DNA from: Magnetococcales bacterium
GTDB lineage: Bacteria; Pseudomonadota; Magnetococcia; Magnetococcales; Magnetaquicoccaceae
Length of the DNA: 34,559 nt
Direction of reading: 5' to 3'
NCBI GenBank assembly: GCA_015231775.1
Contig: JADGAY010000022.1
Location: 1 to 34,559, forward strand
Part shown: one piece after another, positions 7,424-14,919 of the stretch
How the letters are laid out: each line of letters starts with the position of its first letter
Position numbering within the stretch: position 1 is the first letter of the stretch
Made by a program: the position numbers and the translations under genes
Notes under the pieces: generated by a model
What the model saw: the letters and a program-made list of their open reading frames with translations, nothing else
Told to the model about the DNA's origin: nothing
Databases searched by the model: none

Positions 7424-10400
7424 ATGATCGCCGCACTCATCCGCTGGTCTGGCCGCAACCTCCTCCTGGTCCTGCTCGCCACCCTGTTCGTGACCACCGC
7501 CGGTATCGTCGCCCTCTCCCGCACCCCGCTCGACGCCATCCCCGACCTCTCGGACGTGCAGGTGATCCTTTATACCGACTACCCCGGCCAGGCCCCGCAG
7601 GTGGTCGAAGATCAGGTCACCTACCCCCTGACCACCGCCATGCTCTCGGTGCCACGCTCCAAACTGGTGCGCGGTTTTTCGTTTTTTGGCACCTCGTTTG
7701 TCTACGTCATCTTCGAAGACGGCACGGATATCTACTGGGCCCGCAGCCGGGTGCTGGAATATCTCAACTTCGCGGCACGCCGCCTGCCCGCCGGTATCAC
7801 CCCCACCCTGGGACCGGACGCCACCGGCGTGGGCTGGGTCTATCAGTACGTGGTGCTGGCCAAGGAGAAATCCCTGGCCGAACTGCGTACCCTGCAAGAT
7901 TGGTATCTGCGCTACCACCTGGCCAAGGCCGAGGGGGTCGCCGAGGTGGCCAGCGTCGGCGGCTACGTGCAACAGTACCAGGTGATCGTGGACCCGCAAC
8001 TGCTGCAAGGGTTCAAGATCCCCCTCTCGACCGTCACCCGCGCCATCGCCATGAGCAACCGCGACGTGGGCGGACGGGTGGTGGAGATGGCGGAAACCGA
8101 ATACATCGTGCGCGGCAAGGGGTATCTGCGCGGCATCGAGGATATCGAGAAGATCGTGTTGAAGGAGGAGCGGGGCACGCCGATCCGCCTGCGTGACGTG
8201 GCACGGGTGGAACTCGGACCCGACGAACGACGGGGACTGGCGGAACTCAACGGCGAGGGCGAGGCGGTGAGCGGCATCGTCATGCAACGGTTTGGACAAA
8301 ATGCTCTGGCGGTAATCCGCAACGCCAAGGCCAAAATCGCCGAAATGGCCGGCAGTCTCGGCGAGGATGTACGCATCGAGGCGGTCTACGACCGTTCGGA
8401 GTTGATTCTAAGGGCGGTGGAGACCCTCAAAACCACCCTGATCGAAGAGAGCCTGATCGTGGCGGCGGTGTGCGTGATCTTTCTGTTGCACATTCCGAGC
8501 GCGCTGGTGGCGATTCTCATGCTGCCGGTGGGGGTGCTGATCGCCGTTCTGCTCATGAACGCATTGGGCATGACCTCCAACATCATGAGCCTGGGAGGGA
8601 TCGCCATCGCCGTGGGGGCCATGGTGGATGCCGCCATCGTGATGATCGAAAATGCCCACAAACACCTGGAACGGGCCCCACCCGATACCCCGCGCGCCGA
8701 GGTGCTGATGAACGCCGCGGTCGAAGTCGGACCCGCGCTCTTCTTCAGCCTGCTGGTGATCACGGTGTCGTTTCTGCCGGTCTTCACCTTGGAGGATCAG
8801 GAGGGACGGCTGTTCAAGCCCCTCGCCTACACCAAAACCTTTGCCATGGCCGGCGCGGCGTTTCTCTCCGTGACCCTGGTGCCGGTGCTGATGCTGCTGT
8901 TCGTGCGCGGCAAAATCATGCCGGAGCGGCAAAACCCCTTGAACCGCCTGATGATCTGGCTCTACCGCCCGATCATCCGCCTGGTGCTCCGTTTCAAGCT
9001 CACCTTCATCCTCATGGCCGTGGTCACCCTGGTCGCCACCGTGGAGCCGGCCAAACGGATCGGCGCGGAGTTCATGCCGGCCTTGAACGAAGGGTCGATC
9101 CTCTACATGCCCACCACCCTGCCCGGCCTGTCGATGACCAAGGCCGAAGAGCTGATCCAGACCCAGGACAAGATCATCAAGGGGTTCCCGGAGGTCGCCA
9201 CGGTGCTCGGCAAGGCGGGACGCGCCGCCACGGCCACGGATCCGGCCCCCACCGAGATGTTCGAAACCGTGATCACCTTGAAACCGGAGTCCGAGTGGCG
9301 ACCGGGCATGACCATGGACAAGCTGATCACCGAAATGGACGAAGCGTTGCGCATGCCCGGCATCAGCAACGCCTGGACCCAACCGTTGAAGGCACGCATC
9401 GACATGCTCTCCACCGGCATCCGCACCCCGATCGGCATCAAGGTGTTCGGCAAGAGCCTGGAGGAGCTTGAACCCCTCGCCCTGCAGATCGAAGCGGTGG
9501 TGCGGGAGGTTCCGGGCACCACCAGCGCCTATGCCGAACGGGTGATGGGCGGGTATTATCTCACCATCGATCCGGATCGTGACGCCATCTCCCGTTATGG
9601 GCTGACCATCGGCGATCTGCAAGAGACCATCCTTACCGCCTTGGGCGGCGAGGCGGTCACCACCACGGTGGAGGGACGGGAGCGGTTCACGGTCAACGTG
9701 CGCTATCCGCGGGATTTCCGTTCCGATCCCGAGTCCATCGCCCAGCGGGTGTTGTTGCGGGCGGAAAACGGCGCCTATGTGCCGTTGGGACAGTTGGCCG
9801 CCGTGCGTCTGGAGAAGGGACCGGCCACCATCCGCACCGAAAACGCCTTGCCCGCGGTCTACATCTACATCGACATCCGCGATCGGGATATTGGCGGCTT
9901 TGTGGCCGATGCCCAGAAGGCGGTACGGGAGGCGGTGCAGCTCCCGTCGGGCACCTTCTTGCAGTGGAGCGGCCAGTTCGAGTACATGGAGCGGGCCAAG
10001 GAGCGGTTGCGCCTCGTGGTCCCCTTGACCATCTTCATCATTTTCATTTTGTTGTTCATCAACTTCGGCAAGATCGCCGAGACGTTGATCGTGATGCTGT
10101 CGTTGCCGTTTTCGCTGGTGGGCGGGATCTGGCTGATGGATGGGTTGGGATTCAACTGGAGTGTCGCCGTGGCGGTGGGGTTCATTGCCCTGGCCGGGGT
10201 GGCGGCGGAGACCGGGGTGGTGATGTTGATCTATCTGGAGCACGCCTGGGAGGCCATCCGCGCCGAGCGCGCCCAGGAGGGGGTGCCGGTGACCCGGGCG
10301 GATCTTCATGCCGCGATCATGGAGGGCGCGGTGGAACGGGTGCGTCCGAAGATGATGACCGTGGTGGCGATCATGGCCGGTCTGTTGCCGATCTTGTGGA

Positions 10401-10543
10401 GCACCGGAACCGGTTCCGAGGTGATGCGCCGCATTGCCGCGCCGATGGTGGGCGGCATGGTCTCCTCCACCATTCTGACGTTGGTGGTGATTCCGGCGAT
10501 CTATGCCTTGGTCAAAGGTATTCGCCTGGCCGGGAAAAAATGA
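7424..10543 (+). CDS. cusA: CusA-type heavy-metal RND efflux pump (Cu(I)/Ag(I) class)
   Basis: The start is placed at ATG 7424 (MIAALIRWSGRN), with GAGG five bases upstream. The 55 extra residues in the ORF track translate the repeat element and are not protein-like. This gives 1039 residues, near the usual length. It has the RND layout of twelve membrane helices and two large periplasmic loops: the N-terminal helix, PLDAIPDLSDVQV, the TM4 motif VGAMVDAAIVMIEN (charged proton-relay residues), a second periplasmic domain and the C-terminal helix set. The segment ARIDMLSTGIRTPIGIKVFG is typical of the monovalent Cu/Ag group, whereas CzcA-type pumps carry a different sequence there. It is the proton-driven inner-membrane motor of the tripartite pump with cusB and cusC. 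Its 3' end overlaps the convergent Cys-rich gene by 32 bases. Confidence 0.94.
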   Translation: MIAALIRWSGRNLLLVLLATLFVTTAGIVALSRTPLDAIPDLSDVQVILYTDYPGQAPQVVEDQVTYPLTTAMLSVPRSKLVRGFSFFGTSFVYVIFEDGTDIYWARSRVLEYLNFAARRLPAGITPTLGPDATGVGWVYQYVVLAKEKSLAELRTLQDWYLRYHLAKAEGVAEVASVGGYVQQYQVIVDPQLLQGFKIPLSTVTRAIAMSNRDVGGRVVEMAETEYIVRGKGYLRGIEDIEKIVLKEERGTPIRLRDVARVELGPDERRGLAELNGEGEAVSGIVMQRFGQNALAVIRNAKAKIAEMAGSLGEDVRIEAVYDRSELILRAVETLKTTLIEESLIVAAVCVIFLLHIPSALVAILMLPVGVLIAVLLMNALGMTSNIMSLGGIAIAVGAMVDAAIVMIENAHKHLERAPPDTPRAEVLMNAAVEVGPALFFSLLVITVSFLPVFTLEDQEGRLFKPLAYTKTFAMAGAAFLSVTLVPVLMLLFVRGKIMPERQNPLNRLMIWLYRPIIRLVLRFKLTFILMAVVTLVATVEPAKRIGAEFMPALNEGSILYMPTTLPGLSMTKAEELIQTQDKIIKGFPEVATVLGKAGRAATATDPAPTEMFETVITLKPESEWRPGMTMDKLITEMDEALRMPGISNAWTQPLKARIDMLSTGIRTPIGIKVFGKSLEELEPLALQIEAVVREVPGTTSAYAERVMGGYYLTIDPDRDAISRYGLTIGDLQETILTALGGEAVTTTVEGRERFTVNVRYPRDFRSDPESIAQRVLLRAENGAYVPLGQLAAVRLEKGPATIRTENALPAVYIYIDIRDRDIGGFVADAQKAVREAVQLPSGTFLQWSGQFEYMERAKERLRLVVPLTIFIIFILLFINFGKIAETLIVMLSLPFSLVGGIWLMDGLGFNWSVAVAVGFIALAGVAAETGVVMLIYLEHAWEAIRAERAQEGVPVTRADLHAAIMEGAVERVRPKMMTVVAIMAGLLPILWSTGTGSEVMRRIAAPMVGGMVSSTILTLVVIPAIYALVKGIRLAGKK

Positions 10544-10790
10544 AATCCATCACCACCTCATAGGCATCCTCGGTGGCGGTGGTGGTACACTGGGAGCAAT
10601 CCTTGATGCCCGACTCCAGCCAGATGGGGGTGCCGGGGCAGTTCTCGAAGGTGTAGAGCGGGCAGAAGCAGAACAGGCAGTTGAGATGCTTGCCTTCGGG
10701 CAGGTCGTGGCAGGGGAAGTACTCGCAGGAGCGGTTTTCGAAATAGCGGTGGCTGTTGGGGATGGGATTGGGGGTGGTGGGCGTGGTCAT
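10512..10790 (-). CDS. Cysteine-rich small domain protein (PF04071-like), probable metal-binding protein
   Basis: 92 residues. The body follows the family pattern: SHRYFENRSCEYFPCH, then NCLFCFCPLY, then ESGIKDCSQCT. Eight cysteines lie in CxxxxC, CxxCxC, C and CxxC spacing, which implies bound metal. In other genomes this domain stands alone or fused to cobalamin-related enzymes; its function is not well established. It converges on cusA and overlaps its last 32 bases, so the two transcripts are antisense at their ends. A weak AGGG lies about ten bases before the ATG. The second copy of the GC-hairpin repeat begins about 34 bases upstream. Placement beside a copper pump hints at a role in metal handling, which is inference. 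I prefer it over the overlapping 129-residue ORF (10558-10947) because of its family match. Confidence 0.8.
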   Translation of the reverse strand: MTTPTTPNPIPNSHRYFENRSCEYFPCHDLPEGKHLNCLFCFCPLYTFENCPGTPIWLESGIKDCSQCTTTATEDAYEVVMDFIFSRPGEYL

Positions 10791-10823
10791 GGGCGGTCAT
10801 CCCTGGCGGTTGGTGATCATACC

Positions 10824-10899
10824 GTAAACGTTTACAGGGGACCGGGGACCGAAGGTCCCCGGCAGAGGTTTGGAGACAGAGCCTCCAAGGTTCTTCCTT
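10824..10899 (-). repeat. Two-hairpin REP-like palindromic element, copy 2 (inverted relative to copy 1)
   Basis: Read on the minus strand, a TTGGAG/CTCCAA hairpin (10870-10888) is followed by a perfect 9-base-pair hairpin CCGGGGACC-ttc-GGTCCCCGG (10842-10862). The tail GTAAACGTTTAC (10824-10835) is itself a perfect 12-base palindrome. The order and the tail match copy 1 at 7335-7400, in opposite orientation, so the two tails face each other across cusA and the Cys-rich gene. No transposase is encoded nearby. Confidence 0.75.
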
Positions 10900-10950
10900 T
10901 GATTTTGCCTTTGATTTTATCCTTTGCCTTTGGCGCGCTCTACACAAAAA

Positions 10951-10979
10951 GCGATTTTCACGTTTTTTGTGAAAATCGC
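10951..10979. repeat. Perfect 11-bp inverted repeat (hairpin)
   Basis: GCGATTTTCAC and GTGAAAATCGC are separated by seven bases (gtttttt). On neither strand is the stem followed by a T run, so it is not a plain Rho-independent terminator. It is immediately followed by an alternating GC stretch (CGCGCGCG) and then by a second, larger hairpin. Confidence 0.75.
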
Positions 10980-10994
10980 GCGCGCGCCGCCTTG

Positions 10995-11038
10995 GTCACG
11001 TGAGTCGTTTTGATCCTTTGCAAAACGACTCACATGAC
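10995..11038. repeat. 18-bp inverted repeat with one mismatch (large hairpin)
   Basis: GTGAGTCGTTTTG (11000-11012) and CAAAACGACTCAC (11021-11033) are perfect complements around an eight-base loop. The arms extend outward by GTCA/TGAC after one mismatch. Protein binding, transcript-end protection or a mobile element end are all possible; nothing in the sequence decides. Confidence 0.75.
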
Positions 11039-11049
11039 CCTTGCCAGTT

Positions 11050-11177
11050 TTACCGGCCATCCTCCCCGGCCAGCCGCTCCAGCAGCACCTCCACGGCATC
11101 CGTATAAAACAACCCCGGCGTATGCACAAAGGAGGAGCGTTGTTGCCATCCAGAATGGCCAGCAGAACGAAAACCAA
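11050..11177 (-). pseudogene. Possible 3' remnant of an unidentified gene
   Basis: The minus strand carries a short stretch that reads like protein, TPGLFYTDAVEVLLERLAGE, ending at TAA (11050-11052). A plausible upstream piece, LLAILDGNN, lies in another frame. Together they look like the frameshifted tail of a decayed gene. I do not recognise the family, and no start or ribosome binding site is present. Confidence 0.25.
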
Positions 11178-11217
11178 AAAAACGGGGGCCGAAGCACTTA
11201 CGCTCCGCCCCCCGTTT
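11176..11217 (-). terminator. Rho-independent terminator downstream of the msh cluster
   Basis: On the minus strand the sequence forms a long stem, AAACGGGGG...CCCCCGTTT, with an inner CGGAGC/GCTTCG extension. It is followed directly by seven T residues. It lies about 205 bases past the mshP-like stop and is the first strong transcription stop for the leftward pilus genes. Confidence 0.75.
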
Positions 11218-11228
11218 GGGATGACACA

Positions 11229-11357
11229 TCATACCAACGCGCATTCATAGGAGTAACTGCGTTGGCTGCGTCGCTCGCTCCTCGCCGTACTGGTGTGTAC
11301 TGTCTCGTCGCTCGCTCCTTGCCGCCTTGTTCCTCCGTCGACTGCGAATTGGTATCA
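11229..11357. mobile_element. MITE-like palindromic element with imperfect terminal inverted repeats
   Basis: The left end TCATACCAACGCGCATTC and the reverse complement of the right end TGATACCAATTCGCAGTC match at most positions. Inside, CGTCGCTCGCTCCT(C/T)GCCG occurs twice in the same direction around a GTAC-spaced centre. No ORF or transposase is present. The ends (GATACCAATTCGC) resemble short non-autonomous elements I recall from various proteobacteria and cyanobacteria. It sits between the mshP-like gene and its terminator, so it is transcribed with the pilus operon. Confidence 0.55.
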
Positions 11358-11421
11358 AACCTTCCTGGTAAAAAACCTCCCTGAAACGGTTGGGTAAGCG
11401 CTCCAGGGAAAAACCAGGCTG

Positions 11422-12771
11422 TTACATATTCTCCACCCACTTGCCGACTTTCAGTTCCGGCTTCGCGGTCGCCTCGGTGCCACCATCCGCAACACCCAGA
11501 TAGGCATTCACCAGTTTGAACCGCTTGCCGTTGACCAGCACCCCATAAACTTCGCTGGTATCGAACGTCCCCAGATTGAAGTGCAGCTTGCCTTCCGACA
11601 GTTTGCAATCCGGGTCCACGGTTCCGTTGCACTGGATGGACGTGGAGGTGTATGTCCAGTTACCGTTGTAATAGTGTCGGCAGTAGATGGTTTTGTTCGT
11701 CGAATTCAACTCGATCTGGCTCGTGCCATCGCTGTTGTCCCCGCAGTAGATTTGACGGGTTCGATGGTAGCCTTCGTCCACGCCGACCACCAGATTGAAC
11801 TTGCTGTCCGAATAGACCGGCAGGTTGAAGGTGGCATGGAACCACACCGGCTGCCCGTTGGTGCTCGGCAAGGTCAAATTCTTGTTGTTCTTCGTCTGGA
11901 TCGCCATGTTGGCGCTCCCACCGCTGGAGGTGGAGCCAAAGGTCACCATCCCGTTGGCTTGGGAGTCGATCATGTATTTCCGATCCCAGTCGTTGTAGTT
12001 CTCTCCATTGAACAAGTTGCCGGTGTTCTCTGGACCCGACTCGCAGGTCACCACCTGGGTCAGGGTGCGCGGTTTTTCACTGGTGGTGGTGTCCACAGCG
12101 GTCACCATCCAGTAGTTGGTCGAATCCTCCTCCGCGCTGTTCTCCCCACCCGTCTGACACTTGGCATCCCAGTTGTTGTGATGGCGATGCAAAGGGCCGT
12201 GACACTGCTTGCGATGCCACTGCACCCTGCGCCAGTGTTCCCGTTTGTCCGCGTGCAGCCAGTGGTGATGACGGTATTTCGGACCCAAGTGCTTGTCCTC
12301 ATTATTCCCCCTCAGGAACCAATACTTGAGGAAGTATTTCCCCTTGTATTTGTGCCAGTAGGGGTGATGCGTCCCTTCCGGATCGTCTTTCTCGTTCTCG
12401 GCCTGGGTCACATCCTCGTCCGTGGGCATCATGTCATTGTCGAAGCAGGTGCCATCCATGGGACAGAAGGTCAACTTGAAACTTCTGCCGTCCCCCAGGG
12501 ATTGCGACACCTCGGTGGAGCCATCCTCTTTTTCTGGCACGGCCCCGGTCACCTGACTGGGGTCGCACTCCGCATCCTTGAACTGCTTGAGACCGATCTG
12601 CAAGGCAGACTCGGCCACGTTGAACGACTTGTTGCCACTGGTGTACTCCGTGGCGACGTTGGTACCGCTCACCTGCATCTTGGACAGGGAAGCGCCAACG
12701 GCGGCCACGCCCGCCAACATCACCATGGCAATGACAACAAGCGCACCCCGTTGTCCCGCGTGCGCGTTCAT
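11422..12771 (-). CDS. mshP: MshP/PilX-like minor pilus protein with a His/Trp-rich insert
   Basis: 449 residues from ATG 12771, which has AAGGAG nine bases upstream inside the end of mshO; the ORF-track TTG start lies two codons earlier. The N terminus (QRGALVVIAMVMLAGVAAVGASLSKMQ) is a PilX/MshP-type leader and helix, and FNVAESALQIGLKQF follows. Ordinary MshP proteins are far shorter. This one carries residues about 132-204 with 14 His and 6 Trp in 73 residues (THHPYWHKYK, YRHHHWLHADKREHWRR, LHRHHNNWD), then a large beta-rich, Cys-containing C-terminal domain (YCGDNSDG, CRHYYNGNW, CNGTVDPDCKL). It is the last gene of the leftward pilus cluster and probably a tip or initiation subunit; the large domain may bind a surface or ligand. 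The family call rests on the N terminus and position. Confidence 0.75.
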   Translation of the reverse strand: MNAHAGQRGALVVIAMVMLAGVAAVGASLSKMQVSGTNVATEYTSGNKSFNVAESALQIGLKQFKDAECDPSQVTGAVPEKEDGSTEVSQSLGDGRSFKLTFCPMDGTCFDNDMMPTDEDVTQAENEKDDPEGTHHPYWHKYKGKYFLKYWFLRGNNEDKHLGPKYRHHHWLHADKREHWRRVQWHRKQCHGPLHRHHNNWDAKCQTGGENSAEEDSTNYWMVTAVDTTTSEKPRTLTQVVTCESGPENTGNLFNGENYNDWDRKYMIDSQANGMVTFGSTSSGGSANMAIQTKNNKNLTLPSTNGQPVWFHATFNLPVYSDSKFNLVVGVDEGYHRTRQIYCGDNSDGTSQIELNSTNKTIYCRHYYNGNWTYTSTSIQCNGTVDPDCKLSEGKLHFNLGTFDTSEVYGVLVNGKRFKLVNAYLGVADGGTEATAKPELKVGKWVENM

Positions 12772-12773
12772 AA

Positions 12774-13328
12774 TCAAGTACTCCTTACATAGACAGAGGT
12801 TCTGAAAGGTAAGGTGATCGATGTGCCATCCGGCATGGAGGCACGCATCGTGAACGAAACTGTCACGAGGCCAGGCTTGAGCGGAGGGGTCGGATCCCCT
12901 GCACCGTCACACTGGGTCCACGTGAAACGCAGACTGTCTGCCTGAACGTTCGAGGCAAGCAGCCAATTGACGTTATCGTTGTTGAAAGTCATGTAGATGG
13001 CATTGGTGGTCGTTCCAGCCTGATGGAACAGGACAATGCGTCCATTGGTGTCGGTCAATTGCAGCGTGCGATCGCCGTTTGGACGACTGATTGTGGAACA
13101 CATGGTGTTGCGCAACTCCTTGCGGATGCGCTCCATCACGAGTCGTCCGCTGCCGGACAGGGGCGCGATCACTTGCGCGGTCATGTAGGCCTTGAAGCTG
13201 TTGCCCATGGCAACCGCGCTCGTGCCCGCCACGATGCCGACGATCAGAATCGTGATGACCATTTCGATCAGCGAGAAACCCGAGGCGTTCCTGACTGACC
13301 CACTTAACCCGCCGTGATGGTTCGACAT
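12774..13328 (-). CDS. mshO: MshO-like prepilin-type minor pilin
   Basis: 184 residues from ATG 13328, with AGGAG eight bases upstream; the ORF-track TTG start at 13349 lies before this site. The type III prepilin signal is clear: NASG then FSLIEMVITILIVGIVAG, with cleavage expected after Gly. The mature part is a PulJ/GspJ/MshO-type globular domain (MERIRKELRNTMCS, RIVLFHQ). It is a minor pilin expected to cap or prime the pilus. It lies between the mshD- and mshP-like genes in the order known from MSHA clusters. The symbol rests on order and type rather than on a diagnostic motif. Confidence 0.75.
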   Translation of the reverse strand: MSNHHGGLSGSVRNASGFSLIEMVITILIVGIVAGTSAVAMGNSFKAYMTAQVIAPLSGSGRLVMERIRKELRNTMCSTISRPNGDRTLQLTDTNGRIVLFHQAGTTTNAIYMTFNNDNVNWLLASNVQADSLRFTWTQCDGAGDPTPPLKPGLVTVSFTMRASMPDGTSITLPFRTSVYVRST

Positions 13329-13409
13329 CCCTGGAACTCCTGTCAACAAGGAACGCCCACGCGGGCCGTTCCCAGGGTCGGGGTGAGGTTGGAACCCTCA
13401 CCATGTCAA

Positions 13410-13883
13410 TCAGTTCAGCAGATCCGAATTGATCAATTGCTCCCGGAACAGAACCTCGGAACTCCCGCTTCGCAACACCTTCACGGTAATGCACTTGAAG
13501 GGTTCGTTGTTGTAACTCTGCCCGGTGCATGGACCCGGCACCAATCCTGGAATCATCCCCTCGATCACCACGACCCGATCGAATTGTAACCTTCCACCGA
13601 TATCAATACCATACTGGGATGGAAAGTTGGCATCCACGATATTGCCAAAGCCGAGCCCCTTGTTGTAGACCGACTTCAGGGTTTCGACCATCTCCAATCC
13701 CAGGTACTCCGCCTGCATGCCCTCATCCATGACGTGCAGGTTGGAGAGCACGTTGTTGTAGAGCGGGATGATCCCGGCCATGGAGATGCCGATGACCACG
13801 ATGAAGAAGATCATCTCGATCAAGGTGAACCCGGCTGCTCCACGTTGGCCACGCATGTCGTGTCCACGCCCTCCCGTCATCAT
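13410..13883 (-). CDS. mshD: MshD-like prepilin-type minor pilin
   Basis: 157 residues from ATG 13883, which overlaps the stop of the preceding pilin (ATGATG/TGA). The ORF-track frame runs on to 14549 only because the upstream antisense frame is open. A later ATG at 13856 (MRGQRG) is a possible alternative start, with GGGAGGG 12 bases upstream. The prepilin signal is RGAAG then FTLIEMIFFIVVIGI, with Glu at mature position 5. The mature domain includes MQAEYLGLEMVETLK and IDIGGRLQFDRVV, as in MshD-type proteins. It is a minor subunit of the pilus, coupled in translation to mshC. Confidence 0.75.
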   Translation of the reverse strand: MMTGGRGHDMRGQRGAAGFTLIEMIFFIVVIGISMAGIIPLYNNVLSNLHVMDEGMQAEYLGLEMVETLKSVYNKGLGFGNIVDANFPSQYGIDIGGRLQFDRVVVIEGMIPGLVPGPCTGQSYNNEPFKCITVKVLRSGSSEVLFREQLINSDLLN

Positions 13884-14413
13884 AACCGTTGCGCCAAACC
13901 GGTATAACCGATGATGCGAATGGTCAGCGCTTCCGTTCCCGAGGTGAGTTGCAACTCCTGATTGGTCGTCATCTCCGCATTGCCGTTCACCGGCGCGCCC
14001 CTGCCATTGAACGTGAACGCAAACGTCGGGAAGGTCACACGTTCCAATTGCGTGGGCTGGGGATCCACCGCCACGCCCGAGGCATCCACGATCCGGTAGG
14101 AGTCCGATCCTACATTTTCGATCCTGTAGTTTCCATCCTTGCTCATGGCCAGGGCCTGAGCGCGGCGGATATCGTTCACCAATTGATCGACCTTGACAGG
14201 AAAGCTCAAATCCCCCTGCCACCTCGCCCCGACATAGACCGCCAGAATCCCCATGATGACCATCACCATGATCAACTCGATCAGGGTGACCCCGCTCTGC
14301 CGATCCATGCCGTGGAACACCGGTTTGGTGCGCCACGGCATGGCGGGAATTTCCCCATCCGGCAAACCGCCGACGGGCGTGAATCCAGACGTTTGAGAAC
14401 GGTTCCCGGACAT
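13880..14413 (-). CDS. mshC: MshC/GspH-like prepilin-type minor pilin
   Basis: 177 residues from ATG 14413, which has GGGAGA eight bases upstream; the ORF-track start is 14455. The prepilin signal is MDRQSG then VTLIELIMVMVIMGILAVY. The mature part is GspH-like (VDQLVNDIRRAQALAMSKDGNYRI, then ITIRIIGYTG-type strands). With this start the leader is 41 residues, far longer than the usual 5-15. A later ATG at 14308 would give a 6-residue leader but has no ribosome binding site. The leader also contains SGFTPVGG, which looks like a degraded prepilin motif. A minor pilin of the leftward msh operon, overlapping mshD by ATGA. Confidence 0.75.
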   Translation of the reverse strand: MSGNRSQTSGFTPVGGLPDGEIPAMPWRTKPVFHGMDRQSGVTLIELIMVMVIMGILAVYVGARWQGDLSFPVKVDQLVNDIRRAQALAMSKDGNYRIENVGSDSYRIVDASGVAVDPQPTQLERVTFPTFAFTFNGRGAPVNGNAEMTTNQELQLTSGTEALTIRIIGYTGLAQRL

Positions 14414-14472
14414 CTGTGCATCTCCCTTCGAACCGAGCTTGCGCCAACCCTTCACGCCCGTCGATCAGACCG

Positions 14473-14919
14473 TTATTGGATGGCCAAAACTGCTGTTGCC
14501 CGTCCGGTGGCGGTCTCGGGAGAGACGGTGATGGTGTAGGTTTTGCCATCCTTGCCGGTGTGGGTGAGTTTCATGCTGGCCAGGGTCCAACCCGTCGGAA
14601 TGCCGCCATCGAGGGACGTGGTCAGCGTGGCATCGGTGGTGATGGCCGTGGAACCCGACTTGCCGGCCTTGACCGCCGCGAAGTTGGTGGCGGTCGCGGA
14701 GTTGACCGCCGCCAGCACGCCATTGGCCGCCGCCGCCTCGGCTTCGGAACTCAAGTCGGTGAACTTGGGCACGGCCACCGCCGCCAGAATGCCCAGAATG
14801 ACGATCACCATGATCAACTCGATCAGGGTGAAACCCGCCTGACGGATCCGATGTTGACGGACCTCCTGGGCCTGTTGTTGCTCTTGATGTTCGTCGATGT
14901 GGTGTTGGATGGTGTTCAT
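14473..14919 (-). CDS. mshA: MshA-like type IV major pilin (candidate)
   Basis: 148 residues from ATG 14919, with GGAG eight bases upstream, the best ribosome binding site among the pilin genes; the ORF track starts earlier at 15000. A 29-residue leader rich in Gln and His (QHHIDEHQEQQQAQ) ends in RQAG. The mature N terminus is FTLIELIMVIVILGILAAVAVPKF, the MshA/pseudopilin hallmark. A small domain with NGVLAAVNSATATNFAAVKAGK follows. The strong ribosome site and small alanine-rich domain suggest the major subunit. It resembles its upstream neighbour (15075-15479) in the same region, so the two are paralogues. The prepilin peptidase needed is not in this window. Confidence 0.82.
   Translation of the reverse strand: MNTIQHHIDEHQEQQQAQEVRQHRIRQAGFTLIELIMVIVILGILAAVAVPKFTDLSSEAEAAAANGVLAAVNSATATNFAAVKAGKSGSTAITTDATLTTSLDGGIPTGWTLASMKLTHTGKDGKTYTITVSPETATGRATAVLAIQ

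Larger units (their letters stand above)
10791..11421. other. 630-base non-coding block between the Cys-rich gene and mshP
   Basis: No convincing intact gene is seen. Reading left to right it holds: repeat copy 2, three approximate 12-base direct repeats (CAAAGG plus A-rich, reverse strand, about 10893-10931), two long perfect or near-perfect hairpins, a possible gene remnant, a leftward terminator, and a MITE-like palindromic element. The mix of structured elements and fragments suggests a site that has repeatedly taken insertions, placed between two convergent-facing blocks. Confidence 0.7.

Noticed and set aside
8408-10309. 633-residue minus-strand ORF opposite cusA
   Set aside because: It is a His/Asp/Gly-rich shadow of cusA on the other strand.
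10558-10947. 129-residue minus-strand ORF
   Set aside because: It runs through the palindromic repeat and is out of frame with the Cys-rich gene, which has the recognisable family pattern.
11581-12792. 403-residue plus-strand ORF opposite mshP
   Set aside because: It is a shadow with Val/His/Leu-skewed composition; the minus-strand frame has the pilin-type N terminus and a ribosome site.
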